Below, one piece after another: positions 1-13,225 of a stretch of DNA of 64,000 nucleotides. Within the stretch, counting starts at the first letter, position 1; every line of letters begins with the position of its first letter. The position numbers were made by a program, and so were the translations under genes. Location of the stretch: NCBI RefSeq assembly GCF_030316845.1, contig NZ_JASZYS010000002.1:310001-374000 (forward strand), in the 5' to 3' direction. The notes under the pieces are model-generated. The model was not told where the DNA came from and made no database searches. It was given only the letters and a program-made list of their open reading frames with translations. This DNA is from Variovorax davisae. GTDB taxonomy: Bacteria; Pseudomonadota; Gammaproteobacteria; Burkholderiales; Burkholderiaceae_C.

Positions 1-1962
<1,962 letters not shown>

Positions 1963-1993
1963 AGAGCGACAACGAACAGAACAGGAAAGCACG

Positions 1994-3472
<1,479 letters not shown>

Positions 3473-3489
3473 ACCGGCAGGCGGCATGG

Positions 3490-3515
3490 AACGGCCCCTT
3501 GGGGGCCGTTTCACT
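3490..3515 (+). terminator. Terminator of the gltBD operon
   Basis: A 9-bp perfect stem (AACGGCCCC at 3490-3498, GGGGCCGTT at 3502-3510) closes over a 3-base loop. It is followed by a T-rich but imperfect tract (TCACTTTC). It lies 17 bases after the gltD stop and separates gltBD from the mla operon. Confidence 0.8.
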
Positions 3516-3575
3516 TTCAGAATAGTCGTGGCACAGCCTGTTACGCGCTTCCCTTATCATTGGCTGTTACCGCGA

Positions 3576-3611
3576 GCCGGGATGTCCTCATGTGGGGTGC
3601 CCCGGCTTTTT
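3576..3611 (+). promoter_or_regulatory. Terminator-like hairpin in the leader of the mla operon
   Basis: GCCGGG at 3576-3581 pairs with CCCGGC at 3601-3606, and an inner CCTC/GGGG helix (3586-3589 with 3594-3597) can form inside. The outer stem is followed at once by TTTTT. The run of T ends only 8 bases before the proposed mlaF start, and a possible GTG start (3592) sits inside the hairpin loop. The arrangement resembles an intrinsic terminator or attenuator in the 5' leader, distinct from the gltD terminator upstream. Its activity is inferred from base pairing alone. Confidence 0.45.
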
Positions 3612-3618
3612 CATTGCC

Positions 3619-4443
3619 ATGGACCCATCAGCTGCCACTTCCCTCGTTGAGTTTCGCGACGTCGTCTTCGGCTATGGCGACCGCGCCATCCTCGATGGCG
3701 TCTCGTTCCGCGTGCCGCGCGGCAAGGTGACGGCGTTGATGGGCGCCTCGGGCGGCGGCAAGACCACCGTGCTGCGCCTGATCGGCGGGCAGGTGCGGGC
3801 GCGCCGTGGCGAGGTGCTGGTGGACGGCCAGGACGTCGGCCGGATGGCGCCCGATGCGCTCTATGCCGCCCGGCGCCGCATGGGCATGCTGTTCCAGTTC
3901 GGCGCGCTGTTCACCGACATGAGCGTTTTCGACAACGTGGCCTTCCCGCTGCGCGAGCACACGCGCCTGTCCGAAGGCTTGATCCGCGACATCGTGCTGA
4001 TGAAGCTCGACGCCGTCGGCCTGCGCGGCGCCCGCGAGCTGATGCCGAGCGAAGTCTCGGGGGGCATGGCGCGGCGCGTGGCGCTGGCCCGGGCGATCGC
4101 GCTCGACCCCGACCTCGTCATGTACGACGAGCCCTTCGCCGGCCTCGACCCGATCTCTCTCGGCACCGCGGCGCGGCTGATCCGGCAGCTCAACGACACG
4201 CTGGGCCTCACCAGCGTGATCGTGTCACACGACCTCGAGGAAACCTTCCGCATCGCCGACCACGTGATCATCCTCGCCAACGGCGGCATCGCCGCCCAGG
4301 GCAGCCCGGAGGCGGTGCGCGCCAGCGCCGACCCGCTGGTCCACCAGTTCGTCAATGCGCTGCCCGAGGGGCCGGTGCATTTCCACTACCCCGCGGTGGC
4401 GGTCGAGGCCGATTTCGGAAACTCGCAGGGGGGACGGGAATGA
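3619..4443 (+). CDS. mlaF: Phospholipid transport ABC ATPase MlaF
   Basis: ATP-binding subunit of the inner-membrane MlaFEDB complex, which moves phospholipids between the inner membrane and the periplasmic carrier MlaC and so keeps the outer membrane asymmetric. The 274-residue protein has a Walker A motif GASGGGKT at about 42-49, the signature VSGGMARR, and the Walker B/D-loop [11 protein letters not shown], followed by the switch His in VIVSHDLEE. The ATG at 3619 matches the family N-terminus; an in-frame GTG at 3592 would add nine residues but lies in a hairpin, and neither start has a strong ribosome site. It overlaps mlaE by ATGA, first in a tightly coupled mlaFEDACB operon. Confidence 0.93.
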   Translation: MDPSAATSLVEFRDVVFGYGDRAILDGVSFRVPRGKVTALMGASGGGKTTVLRLIGGQVRARRGEVLVDGQDVGRMAPDALYAARRRMGMLFQFGALFTDMSVFDNVAFPLREHTRLSEGLIRDIVLMKLDAVGLRGARELMPSEVSGGMARRVALARAIALDPDLVMYDEPFAGLDPISLGTAARLIRQLNDTLGLTSVIVSHDLEETFRIADHVIILANGGIAAQGSPEAVRASADPLVHQFVNALPEGPVHFHYPAVAVEADFGNSQGGRE

Positions 4444-5222
4444 GCTGGTACAGGCCGGCCGATGTCGGCTTCGCCGTGCGCGGCAAGCTGGCCGACCTCG
4501 GCCTGGGCGCGCGCCTTTTCGTGCAGCTGGTGGGGCAGGGTGCGCGCAGCCTGCGCCGCTTCGGCCTGGTGCGCGACCAGATCCACTTCCTGGGCAACTA
4601 CTCGCTGGCGATCATCGCCGTCTCCGGGCTGTTCGTCGGCTTCGTGCTGGGCCTGCAGGGCTACTACACGCTTCAGCGCTACGGCTCGTCCGAGGCGCTG
4701 GGCCTGCTGGTCGCGCTGAGCCTGGTGCGCGAGCTCGGCCCGGTCGTGGCGGCGCTGCTGTTCGCGGGCCGCGCCGGCACCTCGCTCACCGCCGAGATCG
4801 GCCTCATGAAGGCCGGCGAGCAGCTCAGCGCGATGGAAATGATGGCGGTCGACCCGGTCCAGCGCATCCTGGCGCCGCGCTTCTGGGCCGGCGTGATCAC
4901 CATGCCGCTGCTGGCGGCGGTGTTCAGCGCGGTCGGCGTGATCGGCGGCTATGTGGTCGGGGTGCTGATGCTGGGCCTCGACGCGGGGGCCTTCTGGGGC
5001 CAGATGCAGGGCGGCGTCGACGTCTGGAAGGACGTCGGCAACGGCGTCGTCAAGAGCATCGTCTTCGGTGTCGCCGTGACTTTCATCGCCCTGCTGCAGG
5101 GCTACCAGGCCCAGCCGACGCCCGAGGGAGTCTCGCGCGCCACCACCCGCACGGTGGTGGTCGCCTCGCTCACCGTGCTCGGACTCGATTTCATGCTGAC
5201 CGCGATGATGTTCAGCATCTAG
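4440..5222 (+). CDS. mlaE: Phospholipid transport permease MlaE
   Basis: Integral membrane permease of the Mla phospholipid transporter, 260 residues as usual for the MlaE/TrbE-type permease family. An N-terminal amphipathic interface helix precedes about five hydrophobic segments. The conserved cytoplasmic coupling region [20 protein letters not shown] and the ensuing [21 protein letters not shown] are diagnostic for the family and contact MlaF. The start codon overlaps the mlaF stop (ATGA), so the two chains are probably made in step. MlaD follows after 27 bases. Confidence 0.94.
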   Translation: MSWYRPADVGFAVRGKLADLGLGARLFVQLVGQGARSLRRFGLVRDQIHFLGNYSLAIIAVSGLFVGFVLGLQGYYTLQRYGSSEALGLLVALSLVRELGPVVAALLFAGRAGTSLTAEIGLMKAGEQLSAMEMMAVDPVQRILAPRFWAGVITMPLLAAVFSAVGVIGGYVVGVLMLGLDAGAFWGQMQGGVDVWKDVGNGVVKSIVFGVAVTFIALLQGYQAQPTPEGVSRATTRTVVVASLTVLGLDFMLTAMMFSI

Positions 5223-5249
5223 GCTCCACGTTCACTGAGAGTGCAACAC

Positions 5250-5744
5250 ATGCAACGTTCCAACAATGACATCTGGGTCGGCCTGTTCGTGCTGATCGGC
5301 GGCGCGGCGCTGCTGTTCCTGGCGCTGCAGTCGGCCAACCTGCTGAGCCTGAACTTCCAGAAGACCTATGCCGTGACCGCACGCTTCGACAACATCGGCG
5401 GGCTCAAGCCGCAGACGGCGGTCAAGAGCGCCGGGGTGGTGGTCGGGCGTGTCGAATCCATCACGTTCGACGACAAGAACTTTCAAGCCGCCGTGACGCT
5501 GGCGCTGCAAAATCGCTACAGTTTCCCCAAGGACAGCTCGTTCAAGATCCTGACCAGCGGCCTGCTCGGCGAGCAATACATCGGCATCGAGGCCGGCGCC
5601 GACGAAAAGACCCTTCAAGCCGGCGATGTCGTGACCGATACCCAATCAGCCGTCGTGCTCGAGAACCTGATCAGCCAGTTCCTGTACAGCAAGGCGGCAG
5701 AAGGAAGCAACCCGCCAGCCAACGCCAACAACAACAAGAAATGA
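5250..5744 (+). CDS. mlaD: MCE-domain phospholipid-binding protein MlaD
   Basis: Periplasm-facing, membrane-anchored subunit of the Mla complex; MCE domains form a hexameric ring with a lipid channel. The 164-residue protein has one N-terminal transmembrane helix (IWVGLFVLIGGAALLFLAL) and then a single MCE domain from about residue 37, with the typical FDNIGGLKPQTAVKSAGVVVG strand pattern and the LLGEQYIGIE motif. The C-terminal tail is polar and Asn-rich (ANANNNKK). ATG 5250 has a weak GAGAG ribosome site; a GTG at 5241 is a less likely alternative. The stop overlaps the mlaA start (ATGA). Confidence 0.93.
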   Translation: MQRSNNDIWVGLFVLIGGAALLFLALQSANLLSLNFQKTYAVTARFDNIGGLKPQTAVKSAGVVVGRVESITFDDKNFQAAVTLALQNRYSFPKDSSFKILTSGLLGEQYIGIEAGADEKTLQAGDVVTDTQSAVVLENLISQFLYSKAAEGSNPPANANNNKK

Positions 5745-6487
5745 AACCACGATCTCCCCTCGCCGGCTCGGCCGCGAGCCATCGCTTCGCCGCGGGTGCG
5801 AGGGCCGCGCTGGCCGGCGGGGCCCTCGTCCTGGCCAGCGGCTGCGCGACCGGCCCGAACGCCAATCCCGCCGACCCGCTGGAGCCGCTCAACCGCCAGG
5901 TCTACCGCTTCAACAACACGCTCGACGACGCCCTCCTGAAGCCCGCCGCGACGGTCTATGTCAAGGTGCTGCCCTCGCCGGTGCGCTCCGGCGTGAACAA
6001 TTTCTTCGGCAACCTCTCCGACGTCTGGAGCTTCGTGAACAGCGTGGCGCAGCTCAAGCTGCAGGACAGCGCGCAGACCTTCATGCGCGTGAACGTCAAC
6101 ACGGTCTTCGGCCTCGGCGGGATCCTGGATGTCGCGACCGAACTCGGCATCGACCGCCACAGCGAGGACTTCGGCCAGACGCTGGGCCGCTGGGGCGTTC
6201 CGGCGGGCCCGTACCTGATGCTGCCGATTCTCGGCCCCTCCACCCTGCGGGATACCGCCGCACTGCCGGTCGACCTCCGCGGCGACCTGGTGAGCGGCGT
6301 GTCGGACATCTCGGTGCGCAACTCGATGTACGCTATCCGCCTGATCGACATCCGGGCCAACCTGCTGCGGGTCGGCCAGCTGCTCGACGATGCGGCGCTC
6401 GACCGGTATACCTTCACCCGCGACGCTTTCCTGCAGCGCCGCCGCAACGAAGTGCACGACGGCAACCTGCCCGACGACGGCAACTAG
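5741..6487 (+). CDS. mlaA: Outer-membrane lipoprotein MlaA (VacJ)
   Basis: Outer-membrane component that extracts misplaced phospholipids from the outer leaflet and hands them to MlaC. The 248-residue precursor has a lipoprotein signal ending LASGC, with the lipidated cysteine at about residue 35, and then the family signatures DPLEPLNRQVYRFN, the segment FGLGGILDVATELG, and the GVPAGPYLMLPILGPS stretch. In E. coli mlaA lies away from mlaFEDCB; here it is inside the operon between mlaD and mlaC, a layout known from other Burkholderiales. A 129-bp gap to mlaC follows. Confidence 0.93.
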   Translation: MKPRSPLAGSAASHRFAAGARAALAGGALVLASGCATGPNANPADPLEPLNRQVYRFNNTLDDALLKPAATVYVKVLPSPVRSGVNNFFGNLSDVWSFVNSVAQLKLQDSAQTFMRVNVNTVFGLGGILDVATELGIDRHSEDFGQTLGRWGVPAGPYLMLPILGPSTLRDTAALPVDLRGDLVSGVSDISVRNSMYAIRLIDIRANLLRVGQLLDDAALDRYTFTRDAFLQRRRNEVHDGNLPDDGN

Positions 6488-6616
6488 GGCGTTGCGCGGC
6501 CGGGGCCATTGCATTCGGTTGCAGGCCCGGGCGCACGATGTGGAACCCTCCGGGTGGGGTGGACTCGAACTCGGTCGGGCGAACGCCTCATTTTTGAATG
6601 ACAAGGGATTGATTCG

Positions 6617-7270
6617 ATGAACCAGATTCTTCAACGCCGCACCCTGGGACGATGGGCGCTGGGCGGCCTGCTGCTGGCGGGTGCCGCCGCCGGGTTCGTG
6701 CGCCCGGCCCTGGCCGCGGACGAGGCGCCCGATGCGCTGGTGAAGCGGCTGTCTTCCGACGTGCTGGACACCATCAAGGCCGACAAGTCGATCAAGGCGG
6801 GCGATGTCGCCAAGATCATGCAGCTGGTCGACACCAAGATCATGCCGAACGTGAACTTCCTGCGCATGACGGCCTCGGCCGTCGGTCCGGCCTGGCGCCA
6901 GGCCACGCCGGAGCAGCAGAAGCGGCTCGAGGACGCCTTCAAGACCCTGCTGGTGCGCACCTACGCGGGCGCCCTCGACCAGGTCAGCGACCAGACCGTC
7001 TTCGTGCGCCCGTTCCGCGGCTCGCCCGACGACAAGGAGGTGCTGGTGCGCACCGAGGTCAAGGGCAGCGGCGATCCGGTCCAGCTCGACTACCGGCTCG
7101 AGAAGACCCCGGGCGAGGCCGGCGGCTGGAAGATCTACAACATCAACGTCCTGGGCGTGTGGCTGGTGGATACCTACCGCACCCAGTTCGCGCAGCAGAT
7201 CAACGCCAAGGGCATCGACGGCCTGATCGCCGCCCTTGAGGCGCGCAACAAGAACAACGGCAAGGGCTGA
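6617..7270 (+). CDS. mlaC: Periplasmic phospholipid carrier MlaC
   Basis: Soluble periplasmic shuttle of the Mla pathway, 217 residues. An N-terminal signal peptide ends near RPALAAD; its n-region carries adjacent arginines (LQRRTLGR), so export by Tat rather than Sec is possible. The mature protein follows the MlaC/Ttg2D pattern: helical start, MRMTA-like segment in NFLRMTASAVGPAWRQATPEQ, a lipid-binding beta region (VLVRTEVKG), and the GGWKIYNINVLGVWLVDTYR motif near the end. A purine-rich AAGGGA lies about 13 bases before the ATG. The preceding 129 bases hold no gene or certain promoter. Confidence 0.93.
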   Translation: MNQILQRRTLGRWALGGLLLAGAAAGFVRPALAADEAPDALVKRLSSDVLDTIKADKSIKAGDVAKIMQLVDTKIMPNVNFLRMTASAVGPAWRQATPEQQKRLEDAFKTLLVRTYAGALDQVSDQTVFVRPFRGSPDDKEVLVRTEVKGSGDPVQLDYRLEKTPGEAGGWKIYNINVLGVWLVDTYRTQFAQQINAKGIDGLIAALEARNKNNGKG

Positions 7271-7276
7271 TCGGCC

Positions 7277-7549
7277 ATGCTGGTGCTGCCACCCAAGTTG
7301 ACGCACGACGAGGCACCGGCCTGCGCCTACATGCTCCAGCGCGGCCTGGCCGGGCAGGCCGGCTCGGCCACGGTGGTCGACGCCAGCGCGCTGGTCCACT
7401 TCGACTCCTCGGCGCTGGCGGTGCTGCTGGAGTGCCGGCGCGAGTCCAGCGCGCTCGGGCGCGGCTTTGCGGTCAAGGGGTTGCCGGCCCGCCTGCGCGA
7501 GCTTGCCGCCCTGTACGGAATCGCAGGCCTTTTGCCCGCCGCGCCCTGA
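7277..7549 (+). CDS. mlaB: STAS-domain protein MlaB
   Basis: Small cytoplasmic STAS-domain subunit that binds MlaF and supports assembly and ATPase activity of the Mla transporter. At 90 residues it is a bare STAS domain. The central VVDASALVHFDSSALAVLL segment contains the Asp-Ser-Ser turn typical of the family, followed by a LLECRRESS helix. It starts 6 bases after mlaC and is the last mla gene; next comes a 296-base gap filled by a large inverted repeat. Sequence similarity within STAS proteins is loose, so the name rests mostly on position. Confidence 0.85.
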   Translation: MLVLPPKLTHDEAPACAYMLQRGLAGQAGSATVVDASALVHFDSSALAVLLECRRESSALGRGFAVKGLPARLRELAALYGIAGLLPAAP

Positions 7550-7553
7550 TTGG

Positions 7554-7641
7554 GCTCGCCCCCAGGTTGCCCGGCACTTCGTGTCCGGGCGCCCACCCCC
7601 TGCCGGGGGCAACACCAGCGGCCCGGCAAAGCCGGTTCCGC
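7554..7641 (+). repeat. Dispersed GC-rich intergenic repeat, left arm of an inverted pair
   Basis: Begins 5 bases after the mlaB stop. It contains the 26-base core shared with copies at 9609-9634, 25644-25669 and (reversed) 7744-7769; the core centres on CCGGCAAAGCCGG, which can fold into a small hairpin. The whole arm is nearly identical to the reverse complement of 7744-7827. Confidence 0.75.
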
Positions 7642-7743
7642 GGTGTTTCACCAACGGGCCTGGCTCCGCGGGCCGGCCGAAGAGGCCCGGTGCGTGTTCC
7701 TGTTCCGCGGCGGCGCGCAGCGCACGCCTGTTCGTGGGCAGTG

Positions 7744-7827
7744 GCGGAACCGGCTTTGCCGGGCCGCTGACTGCGCCCCCGGTAGGGGGTGGGCGGCTAC
7801 ACGAAGTGAGCCAACCTGGGGGCGAGC
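7744..7827 (-). repeat. Dispersed GC-rich intergenic repeat, right arm of the inverted pair
   Basis: Reverse-complement partner of 7554-7641. Arms of about 85 bases are separated by about 100 bases, so a transcript running out of mlaB could fold into one long hairpin. The arm ends just before the TAAAAT box in front of the next gene. The 102-base spacer (7642-7743) is GC-rich and shows no convincing gene. Confidence 0.75.
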
Positions 7828-7828
7828 T

Positions 7829-7834
7829 TAAAAT
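7829..7834 (+). promoter_or_regulatory. Possible -10 box for the yadGH genes
   Basis: TAAAAT lies 11 bases before the ATG at 7846, so a transcript from it would have almost no leader. No good -35 box is seen. The same hexamer occurs in front of tatA, tRNA-Thr and secA in this window. Confidence 0.4.
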
Positions 7835-7845
7835 AGCGGGCTCTC

Positions 7846-8789
<944 letters not shown>

Positions 8790-8793
<4 letters not shown>

Positions 8794-9557
8794 TGATCAA
8801 CGCCTTGGGCTGGCGCGCGCTCCTCTACAAGGAGACGCTGCGCTTCTGGAAGGTCGGCTTCCAGACCGTCGGCGCCCCGGTGCTGACGGCGGTGCTCTAC
8901 CTGGCGGTCTTCGGCCATGTGCTCGAAGACCACGTCAAGGTCTTCGGCACGGTGAGCTACACCGCCTTCCTGGTCCCCGGCCTGGTGATGATGAGCGTGC
9001 TGCAGAACGCCTTCGCCAACAGCTCGTCGTCGATCATCCAGAGCAAGATCATGGGCAGCCTGGTGTTCGTGCTGCTGACGCCGCTGTCGCACTGGGGCTG
9101 GTTCCTCGCCTACGTGGGCTCGTCGGTCGTGCGCGGGCTGGCGGTGGGCCTGGGCGTGTTCATCGTCACGGCCTTCTTCGCGATGCCGGGCTTCGTGGCG
9201 CCGTTGTGGATCCTGGTGTTCGCCTTCTTGGGCGCCGCCATCCTGGGCACGCTGGGGCTGATCGCCGGGCTCTGGGCCGAGAAGTTCGACCAGATGGCGG
9301 TGTTCCAGAACTTCCTGATCATGCCGATGACCTTCCTGTCCGGCGTGTTCTATTCGATCGGCTCGCTGCCGCCGTTCTGGCAGACGGTGAGCCACCTGAA
9401 CCCCTTCTTCTACATGATCGACGGCTTTCGCTACGGCTTCTTCGGCATCAGCGATGCATCGCCCTGGCTGAGCCTGGCGATCGTGGGAAGTGCTTGGCTG
9501 GTGGTCAGCGCGATCGCCGTCCACCTGCTGCGCATCGGCTACAAGATCCGCGGATGA
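8790..9557 (+). CDS. ABC-2 type exporter permease (YadH family)
   Basis: Inner-membrane permease partner of the preceding ATPase, 255 residues with about six hydrophobic segments. The ABC2_membrane pattern is clear: an N-terminal LLYKETLRFWKV, a long VLYLAVFGHVL helix, the MMSVLQNAFANSSSS segment, and the FLSGVFYSIGSLP and LNPFFYMIDGFRYG motifs near the end. ATG 8790 overlaps the ATPase stop by 4 bases. A dispersed repeat begins a few bases after its stop. Substrate unknown. Confidence 0.88.
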
Positions 9558-9560
9558 ATG

Positions 9561-9646
9561 AAACACCCCCGAAGCGCCTGCGGCGCCTCCCCCTTCAGGG
9601 GGCGATACCAGCGGCCCGGCAAAGCCGGTTCCGCGGTATCCCTGGC
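9561..9646 (+). repeat. Dispersed GC-rich intergenic repeat, copy between yadH and ibaG
   Basis: Starts 3 bases after the permease stop. It consists of a GCGCCTGCGGCGCC-type palindrome, a C-run/G-run pair that can form a hairpin, and the common core at 9609-9634 with its CCGGCAAAGCCGG hairpin. It is almost identical to the copy after tatC (25594-25682), including the flanking AACACCCCC. It lies between two genes of the same direction. Confidence 0.75.
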
Positions 9647-9704
9647 CTTGCGCCGGGCCGGATTCATGCGTCGCGGGTCACGCGATCACACGCTGGAAAC
9701 TGAC

Positions 9705-9947
9705 ATGACTGCCGAAGAACTCCAATCGATCATCCAGGCCGGCCTGGCCTGCGACCACATCACGCTCGAGGGCGACGGCCGGCACTGGTACGCCACCATC
9801 GTCTCGCCCGAGTTCGAGGGCAAGCGCCCCATCCAGCGGCATCAGCGGGTCTATGCCACCCTGGGTGCGAAAATGCACACCGACGAAGTGCACGCGCTCT
9901 CGATGAAAACCTTCACGCCGGCCGAATGGGCCGGCCAGTCTCGCTAG
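9705..9947 (+). CDS. ibaG: BolA family protein IbaG
   Basis: Eighty-residue BolA-family protein. Such proteins pair with CGFS monothiol glutaredoxins (one is encoded at 59607-59933) and take part in iron-sulfur cluster handling. The fold is a short alpha-beta domain with the conserved segment [28 protein letters not shown], including the cluster-ligand His in MHTDEVHA. The frame is open back to 9558 but that stretch is the dispersed repeat, so the ATG at 9705 (MTAEELQS) is the start. The position directly before murA matches E. coli ibaG, which supports the name over bolA. Confidence 0.9.
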   Translation: MTAEELQSIIQAGLACDHITLEGDGRHWYATIVSPEFEGKRPIQRHQRVYATLGAKMHTDEVHALSMKTFTPAEWAGQSR

Positions 9948-9965
9948 ACCTCCGCTGGATTCCTC

Positions 9966-11252
9966 ATGGACAAACTTCTGATTCGCGGCGGGCGCAAGCT
10001 TCGCGGCGAGGTACTCATTTCCGGCGCCAAGAACGCGGCGCTGCCCGAACTCTGCGCGGCCCTGCTGACCGACCGCCCCGTCACGCTGCACAACGTGCCG
10101 CGCCTGAAGGACGTCGCGACCATGCTCAAGCTGGTCCACAACATGGGCGTGCGCGCGGAGCGCGACGACAACGGCACGGTGCGCATCGACGCCCGTTCGC
10201 TGGAGGTGCCCGAGGCGCCCTACGAGCTGGTCAAGACGATGCGGGCCTCGGTGCTCGCGCTCGGCCCGCTGCTGGCGCGCTTCGGCCGGGCCAAGGTCTC
10301 GCTGCCGGGCGGCTGCGCGATCGGCTCGCGCCCGGTCGACCAGCACATCAAGGGCCTGCAGGCGATGGGGGCCGAGATCGTGGTCGAGCACGGCTACATG
10401 GTGGCGCGCATCGGCGGTGGCCGCACGCGCCTGCACGGCGCCCGCATCACGACCGACATGGTGACCGTCACCGGCACCGAGAACTTCATGATGGCCGCGG
10501 CGCTGGCCGAGGGCGAGACCGTGCTCGAGAACGCCGCCCAGGAGCCCGAGATCGCCGACCTGGCCGAGATGCTGATCGCCATGGGCGCCAAGATCGAGGG
10601 CCACGGCACCAGCCGCATCCGCATCCAGGGCGTCGAGCGGCTCGAAGGCTGCACCCACCAGGTGGTGGCCGACCGCATCGAGGCCGGCACCTTCCTGTGC
10701 GCCGTGGCCGCGGCCGGCGGCGAGGCGTTCCTGAGGCATGGCCGCGCCGACCATCTCGACGCCGTGATCGAGAAGCTGCGCGAAGCCGGCGCCCAGGTGG
10801 CGGCGGTCGAGGGCGGCATCCGGGTGCAGAGCGAGGGCCGGCTCAAGGCCCAGAGCTTCCGCACCACCGAATACCCGGGCTTCCCGACCGACATGCAGGC
10901 CCAGTTCATGGCCCTCAACGCGATCGCCGAAGGCACCTCGACCGTGACCGAGACGATCTTCGAGAACCGCTTCATGCACGTCGACGAGATGCTGCGCCTG
11001 GGCGCCAAGATCCAGACCGACGGCAAGGTGGCGGTGATCGAGGGCGTGGCGCAGCTGTCCGGCGCCACCGTGATGGCGACCGACCTGCGGGCCTCGGCCA
11101 GCCTCGTGATCGCCGGCCTGGTGGCCGAGGGCGAGACGCTGGTCGACCGCATCTACCACCTGGATCGCGGCTACGACCGGATGGAAGGCAAGCTGCGCGG
11201 CCTCGGCGCCGACATCGAGCGCGTGGCGGGGCCGGCCGAGGTGCAGCCGTGA
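9966..11252 (+). CDS. murA: UDP-N-acetylglucosamine 1-carboxyvinyltransferase MurA
   Basis: Cytosolic enzyme for the first committed step of peptidoglycan synthesis: transfer of enolpyruvate from PEP to UDP-GlcNAc. The 428-residue length is standard. Lys22-Asn23 of GAKNAALP and the catalytic cysteine at about 117 in [15 protein letters not shown] are present, so the protein should be sensitive to fosfomycin, unlike Asp-variant enzymes. The loop [17 protein letters not shown] is also intact. The stop overlaps the hisG GTG (GTGA), which joins cell-wall and histidine genes in one transcript, a common arrangement in betaproteobacteria. Confidence 0.97.
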   Translation: MDKLLIRGGRKLRGEVLISGAKNAALPELCAALLTDRPVTLHNVPRLKDVATMLKLVHNMGVRAERDDNGTVRIDARSLEVPEAPYELVKTMRASVLALGPLLARFGRAKVSLPGGCAIGSRPVDQHIKGLQAMGAEIVVEHGYMVARIGGGRTRLHGARITTDMVTVTGTENFMMAAALAEGETVLENAAQEPEIADLAEMLIAMGAKIEGHGTSRIRIQGVERLEGCTHQVVADRIEAGTFLCAVAAAGGEAFLRHGRADHLDAVIEKLREAGAQVAAVEGGIRVQSEGRLKAQSFRTTEYPGFPTDMQAQFMALNAIAEGTSTVTETIFENRFMHVDEMLRLGAKIQTDGKVAVIEGVAQLSGATVMATDLRASASLVIAGLVAEGETLVDRIYHLDRGYDRMEGKLRGLGADIERVAGPAEVQP

Positions 11253-11887
11253 TCACGCTGGCGCTGTCGAAGGGCCGCATCTTCGAGGAAACCCTGCCGC
11301 TGCTGGCCGCGGCCGGCATCGAGGTCACGGAAGACCCCGAGAAATCGCGCAAGCTGATCCTCGCCACCACCCGGCCCGACGTGCGGGTGGTGCTGGTGCG
11401 CGCCTCCGACGTGCCGACCTACGTGCAGTACGGCGGCGCCGACCTCGGCGTGACCGGGCTCGACGTGCTGCTCGAGCACGGCAACCAGGGCCTCTACCAG
11501 CCGCTCGACCTGCGCATCGCGGCCTGCCGCCTGAGCGTGGCGGTGCGGGCCGACTACGACTACGCCTCGGCCGTGCGGCAAGGCTCGCGGCTCAAGGTGG
11601 CGACCAAGTACGTCGGCCTGGCGCGCGAGTTCTTCGCCAGCAAGGGCGTGCACGTCGACCTGATCAAGCTCTACGGCAGCATGGAGCTGGCGCCGCTCAC
11701 GGGGCTGGCCGATGCCATCGTCGACCTGGTGTCGACCGGCAACACGCTCAAGGCCAACCAGCTGGTCGAGGTCGAACGCATCATGGACATCAGCGCCCGC
11801 CTGGTGGTCAACCAGGCCGCGCTCAAGCTCAAGCAAGAGGCGATCCGCCGCATCGTCGATGCCTTCGCATCGGCCCTCCCGACATGA
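11249..11887 (+). CDS. hisG: ATP phosphoribosyltransferase, short form
   Basis: First enzyme of histidine synthesis, joining ATP and PRPP. With 212 residues it is the short HisG form that lacks the C-terminal regulatory domain and needs HisZ, which is not in this window. The catalytic core is visible: [15 protein letters not shown] at the start, [15 protein letters not shown], and the PRPP loop [14 protein letters not shown]. It starts at GTG 11249 inside the murA stop and ends overlapping hisD (ATGA). Feedback control by histidine should act through the separate HisZ. Confidence 0.96.
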   Translation: MITLALSKGRIFEETLPLLAAAGIEVTEDPEKSRKLILATTRPDVRVVLVRASDVPTYVQYGGADLGVTGLDVLLEHGNQGLYQPLDLRIAACRLSVAVRADYDYASAVRQGSRLKVATKYVGLAREFFASKGVHVDLIKLYGSMELAPLTGLADAIVDLVSTGNTLKANQLVEVERIMDISARLVVNQAALKLKQEAIRRIVDAFASALPT

Positions 11888-13206
11888 ACCTGAAAGCCGC
11901 TCCCGCCCGCCTGTCCACCGCATCGGCCACCTTCGAGGCCGAATTCAAGGCGCGCCTGCATTGGTCGGCCGAAGCGGACGCGGCCATCGAGCAGGTGGTG
12001 GCCGACATCCTGGCCGACGTGCGACAGCGGGGCGACCAGGCGGTGCTCGACTACACGCGGCGCTTCGACCGGCTCGACGTCGACGGCCTGCAGGCGCTCG
12101 AACTCACGGCGGCCGAGCTGCGGGCCGCCTTCAAGGCGCTGCCGGCGGACCAGAAGAGCGCCCTCGAGGCCGCGGCGCGCCGGGTCCGCAGCTACCACGA
12201 GGCCCAGAAGAAGGCGAGCGGCGAGAGCTGGAGCTATCGCGATGCCGACGGCACGCTGCTCGGCCAGAAGGTCACGCCGCTGGACCGGGTCGGCATCTAC
12301 GTGCCGGGCGGCAAGGCCGCCTATCCGTCCAGCGTGCTCATGAACGCCATTCCGGCGCACGTGGCCGGCGTCGGCGAGATCATCATGGTGGTGCCGACGC
12401 CGGGCGGCGAGCGCAATCCCCTGGTGCTGGCCGCCGCCCACGTGGCCGGCGTCACGCGCGCCTTCACCATCGGCGGCGCCCAGGCGGTGGCGGCGCTGGC
12501 CTATGGCACGGCCACGATTCCGGCGGTCGACAAGATCACCGGGCCCGGCAATGCCTACGTGGCGGCCGCCAAGCGGCGCGTGTTCGGCACGGTCGGCATC
12601 GACATGATCGCCGGCCCGAGCGAGATCCTGGTGCTGGCCGACGGCAGCACGCCGGCCGACTGGGTGGCGATGGACCTGTTCAGCCAGGCCGAGCACGACG
12701 AGCTGGCGCAGAGCATCCTGCTCAGCCCCGACGCCGGCTACATCGAGCGGGTGCAGCAGGAGATCGACCGGCTGCTGCCCTCGATGCCACGGGCCGCGAT
12801 CATCGCCGCCTCGCTCAACGGCCGCGGCGCGCTGATCCATACGCGCAGCATGGAAGAGGCCTGCGAGATCAGCAACCGCATCGCACCCGAACACCTCGAG
12901 GTCAGCAGCCAGGCGCCGCAGCGCTGGGAGCCGTTGCTCAGGCACGCCGGCGCGATCTTCCTCGGCGCCTACACCAGCGAAAGCCTGGGCGACTACTGCG
13001 CCGGCCCGAATCACGTGCTGCCGACCAGCGGCACGGCGCGCTTCAGCTCGCCGCTCGGGGTCTACGATTTCCAGAAACGCTCGAGCCTGATCGAGGTCAG
13101 CGAGGAGGGCGCCCAGGCGCTCGGACAGGTGGCCTCGGTGCTCGCCCATGGCGAGGGCCTGCAGGCGCACGCCCGGGCGGCCGAGATGCGGCTGCGCCAG
13201 CGCTGA
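11884..13206 (+). CDS. hisD: Histidinol dehydrogenase
   Basis: Zinc- and NAD-dependent enzyme that oxidises histidinol to histidine in two steps, the last reactions of the pathway. At 440 residues it is full length. The motifs [35 protein letters not shown], and the catalytic RIAPEHLEV with its Glu-His pair are present, as is the zinc-binding stretch [10 protein letters not shown]. It overlaps hisG by ATGA. It is followed after 19 bases not by hisC but by a glycosyltransferase gene. Confidence 0.97.
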   Translation: MNLKAAPARLSTASATFEAEFKARLHWSAEADAAIEQVVADILADVRQRGDQAVLDYTRRFDRLDVDGLQALELTAAELRAAFKALPADQKSALEAAARRVRSYHEAQKKASGESWSYRDADGTLLGQKVTPLDRVGIYVPGGKAAYPSSVLMNAIPAHVAGVGEIIMVVPTPGGERNPLVLAAAHVAGVTRAFTIGGAQAVAALAYGTATIPAVDKITGPGNAYVAAAKRRVFGTVGIDMIAGPSEILVLADGSTPADWVAMDLFSQAEHDELAQSILLSPDAGYIERVQQEIDRLLPSMPRAAIIAASLNGRGALIHTRSMEEACEISNRIAPEHLEVSSQAPQRWEPLLRHAGAIFLGAYTSESLGDYCAGPNHVLPTSGTARFSSPLGVYDFQKRSSLIEVSEEGAQALGQVASVLAHGEGLQAHARAAEMRLRQR

Positions 13207-13225
13207 TTTCGGTTAGCCTGCGGCC

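Noticed and set aside
3529..3546. TGGCAC followed by TTACGC before mlaF, like a sigma54 promoter
   Set aside because: The GG-to-GC spacing and the GC doublet at -12 do not fit.
6488..6616. The mlaA-mlaC gap as a riboswitch or promoter region
   Set aside because: No conserved riboswitch core and no matched -35/-10 pair could be found.
9558..9704. Longer start for the BolA-like protein
   Set aside because: The extra stretch is the dispersed repeat read as protein and has no BolA character.
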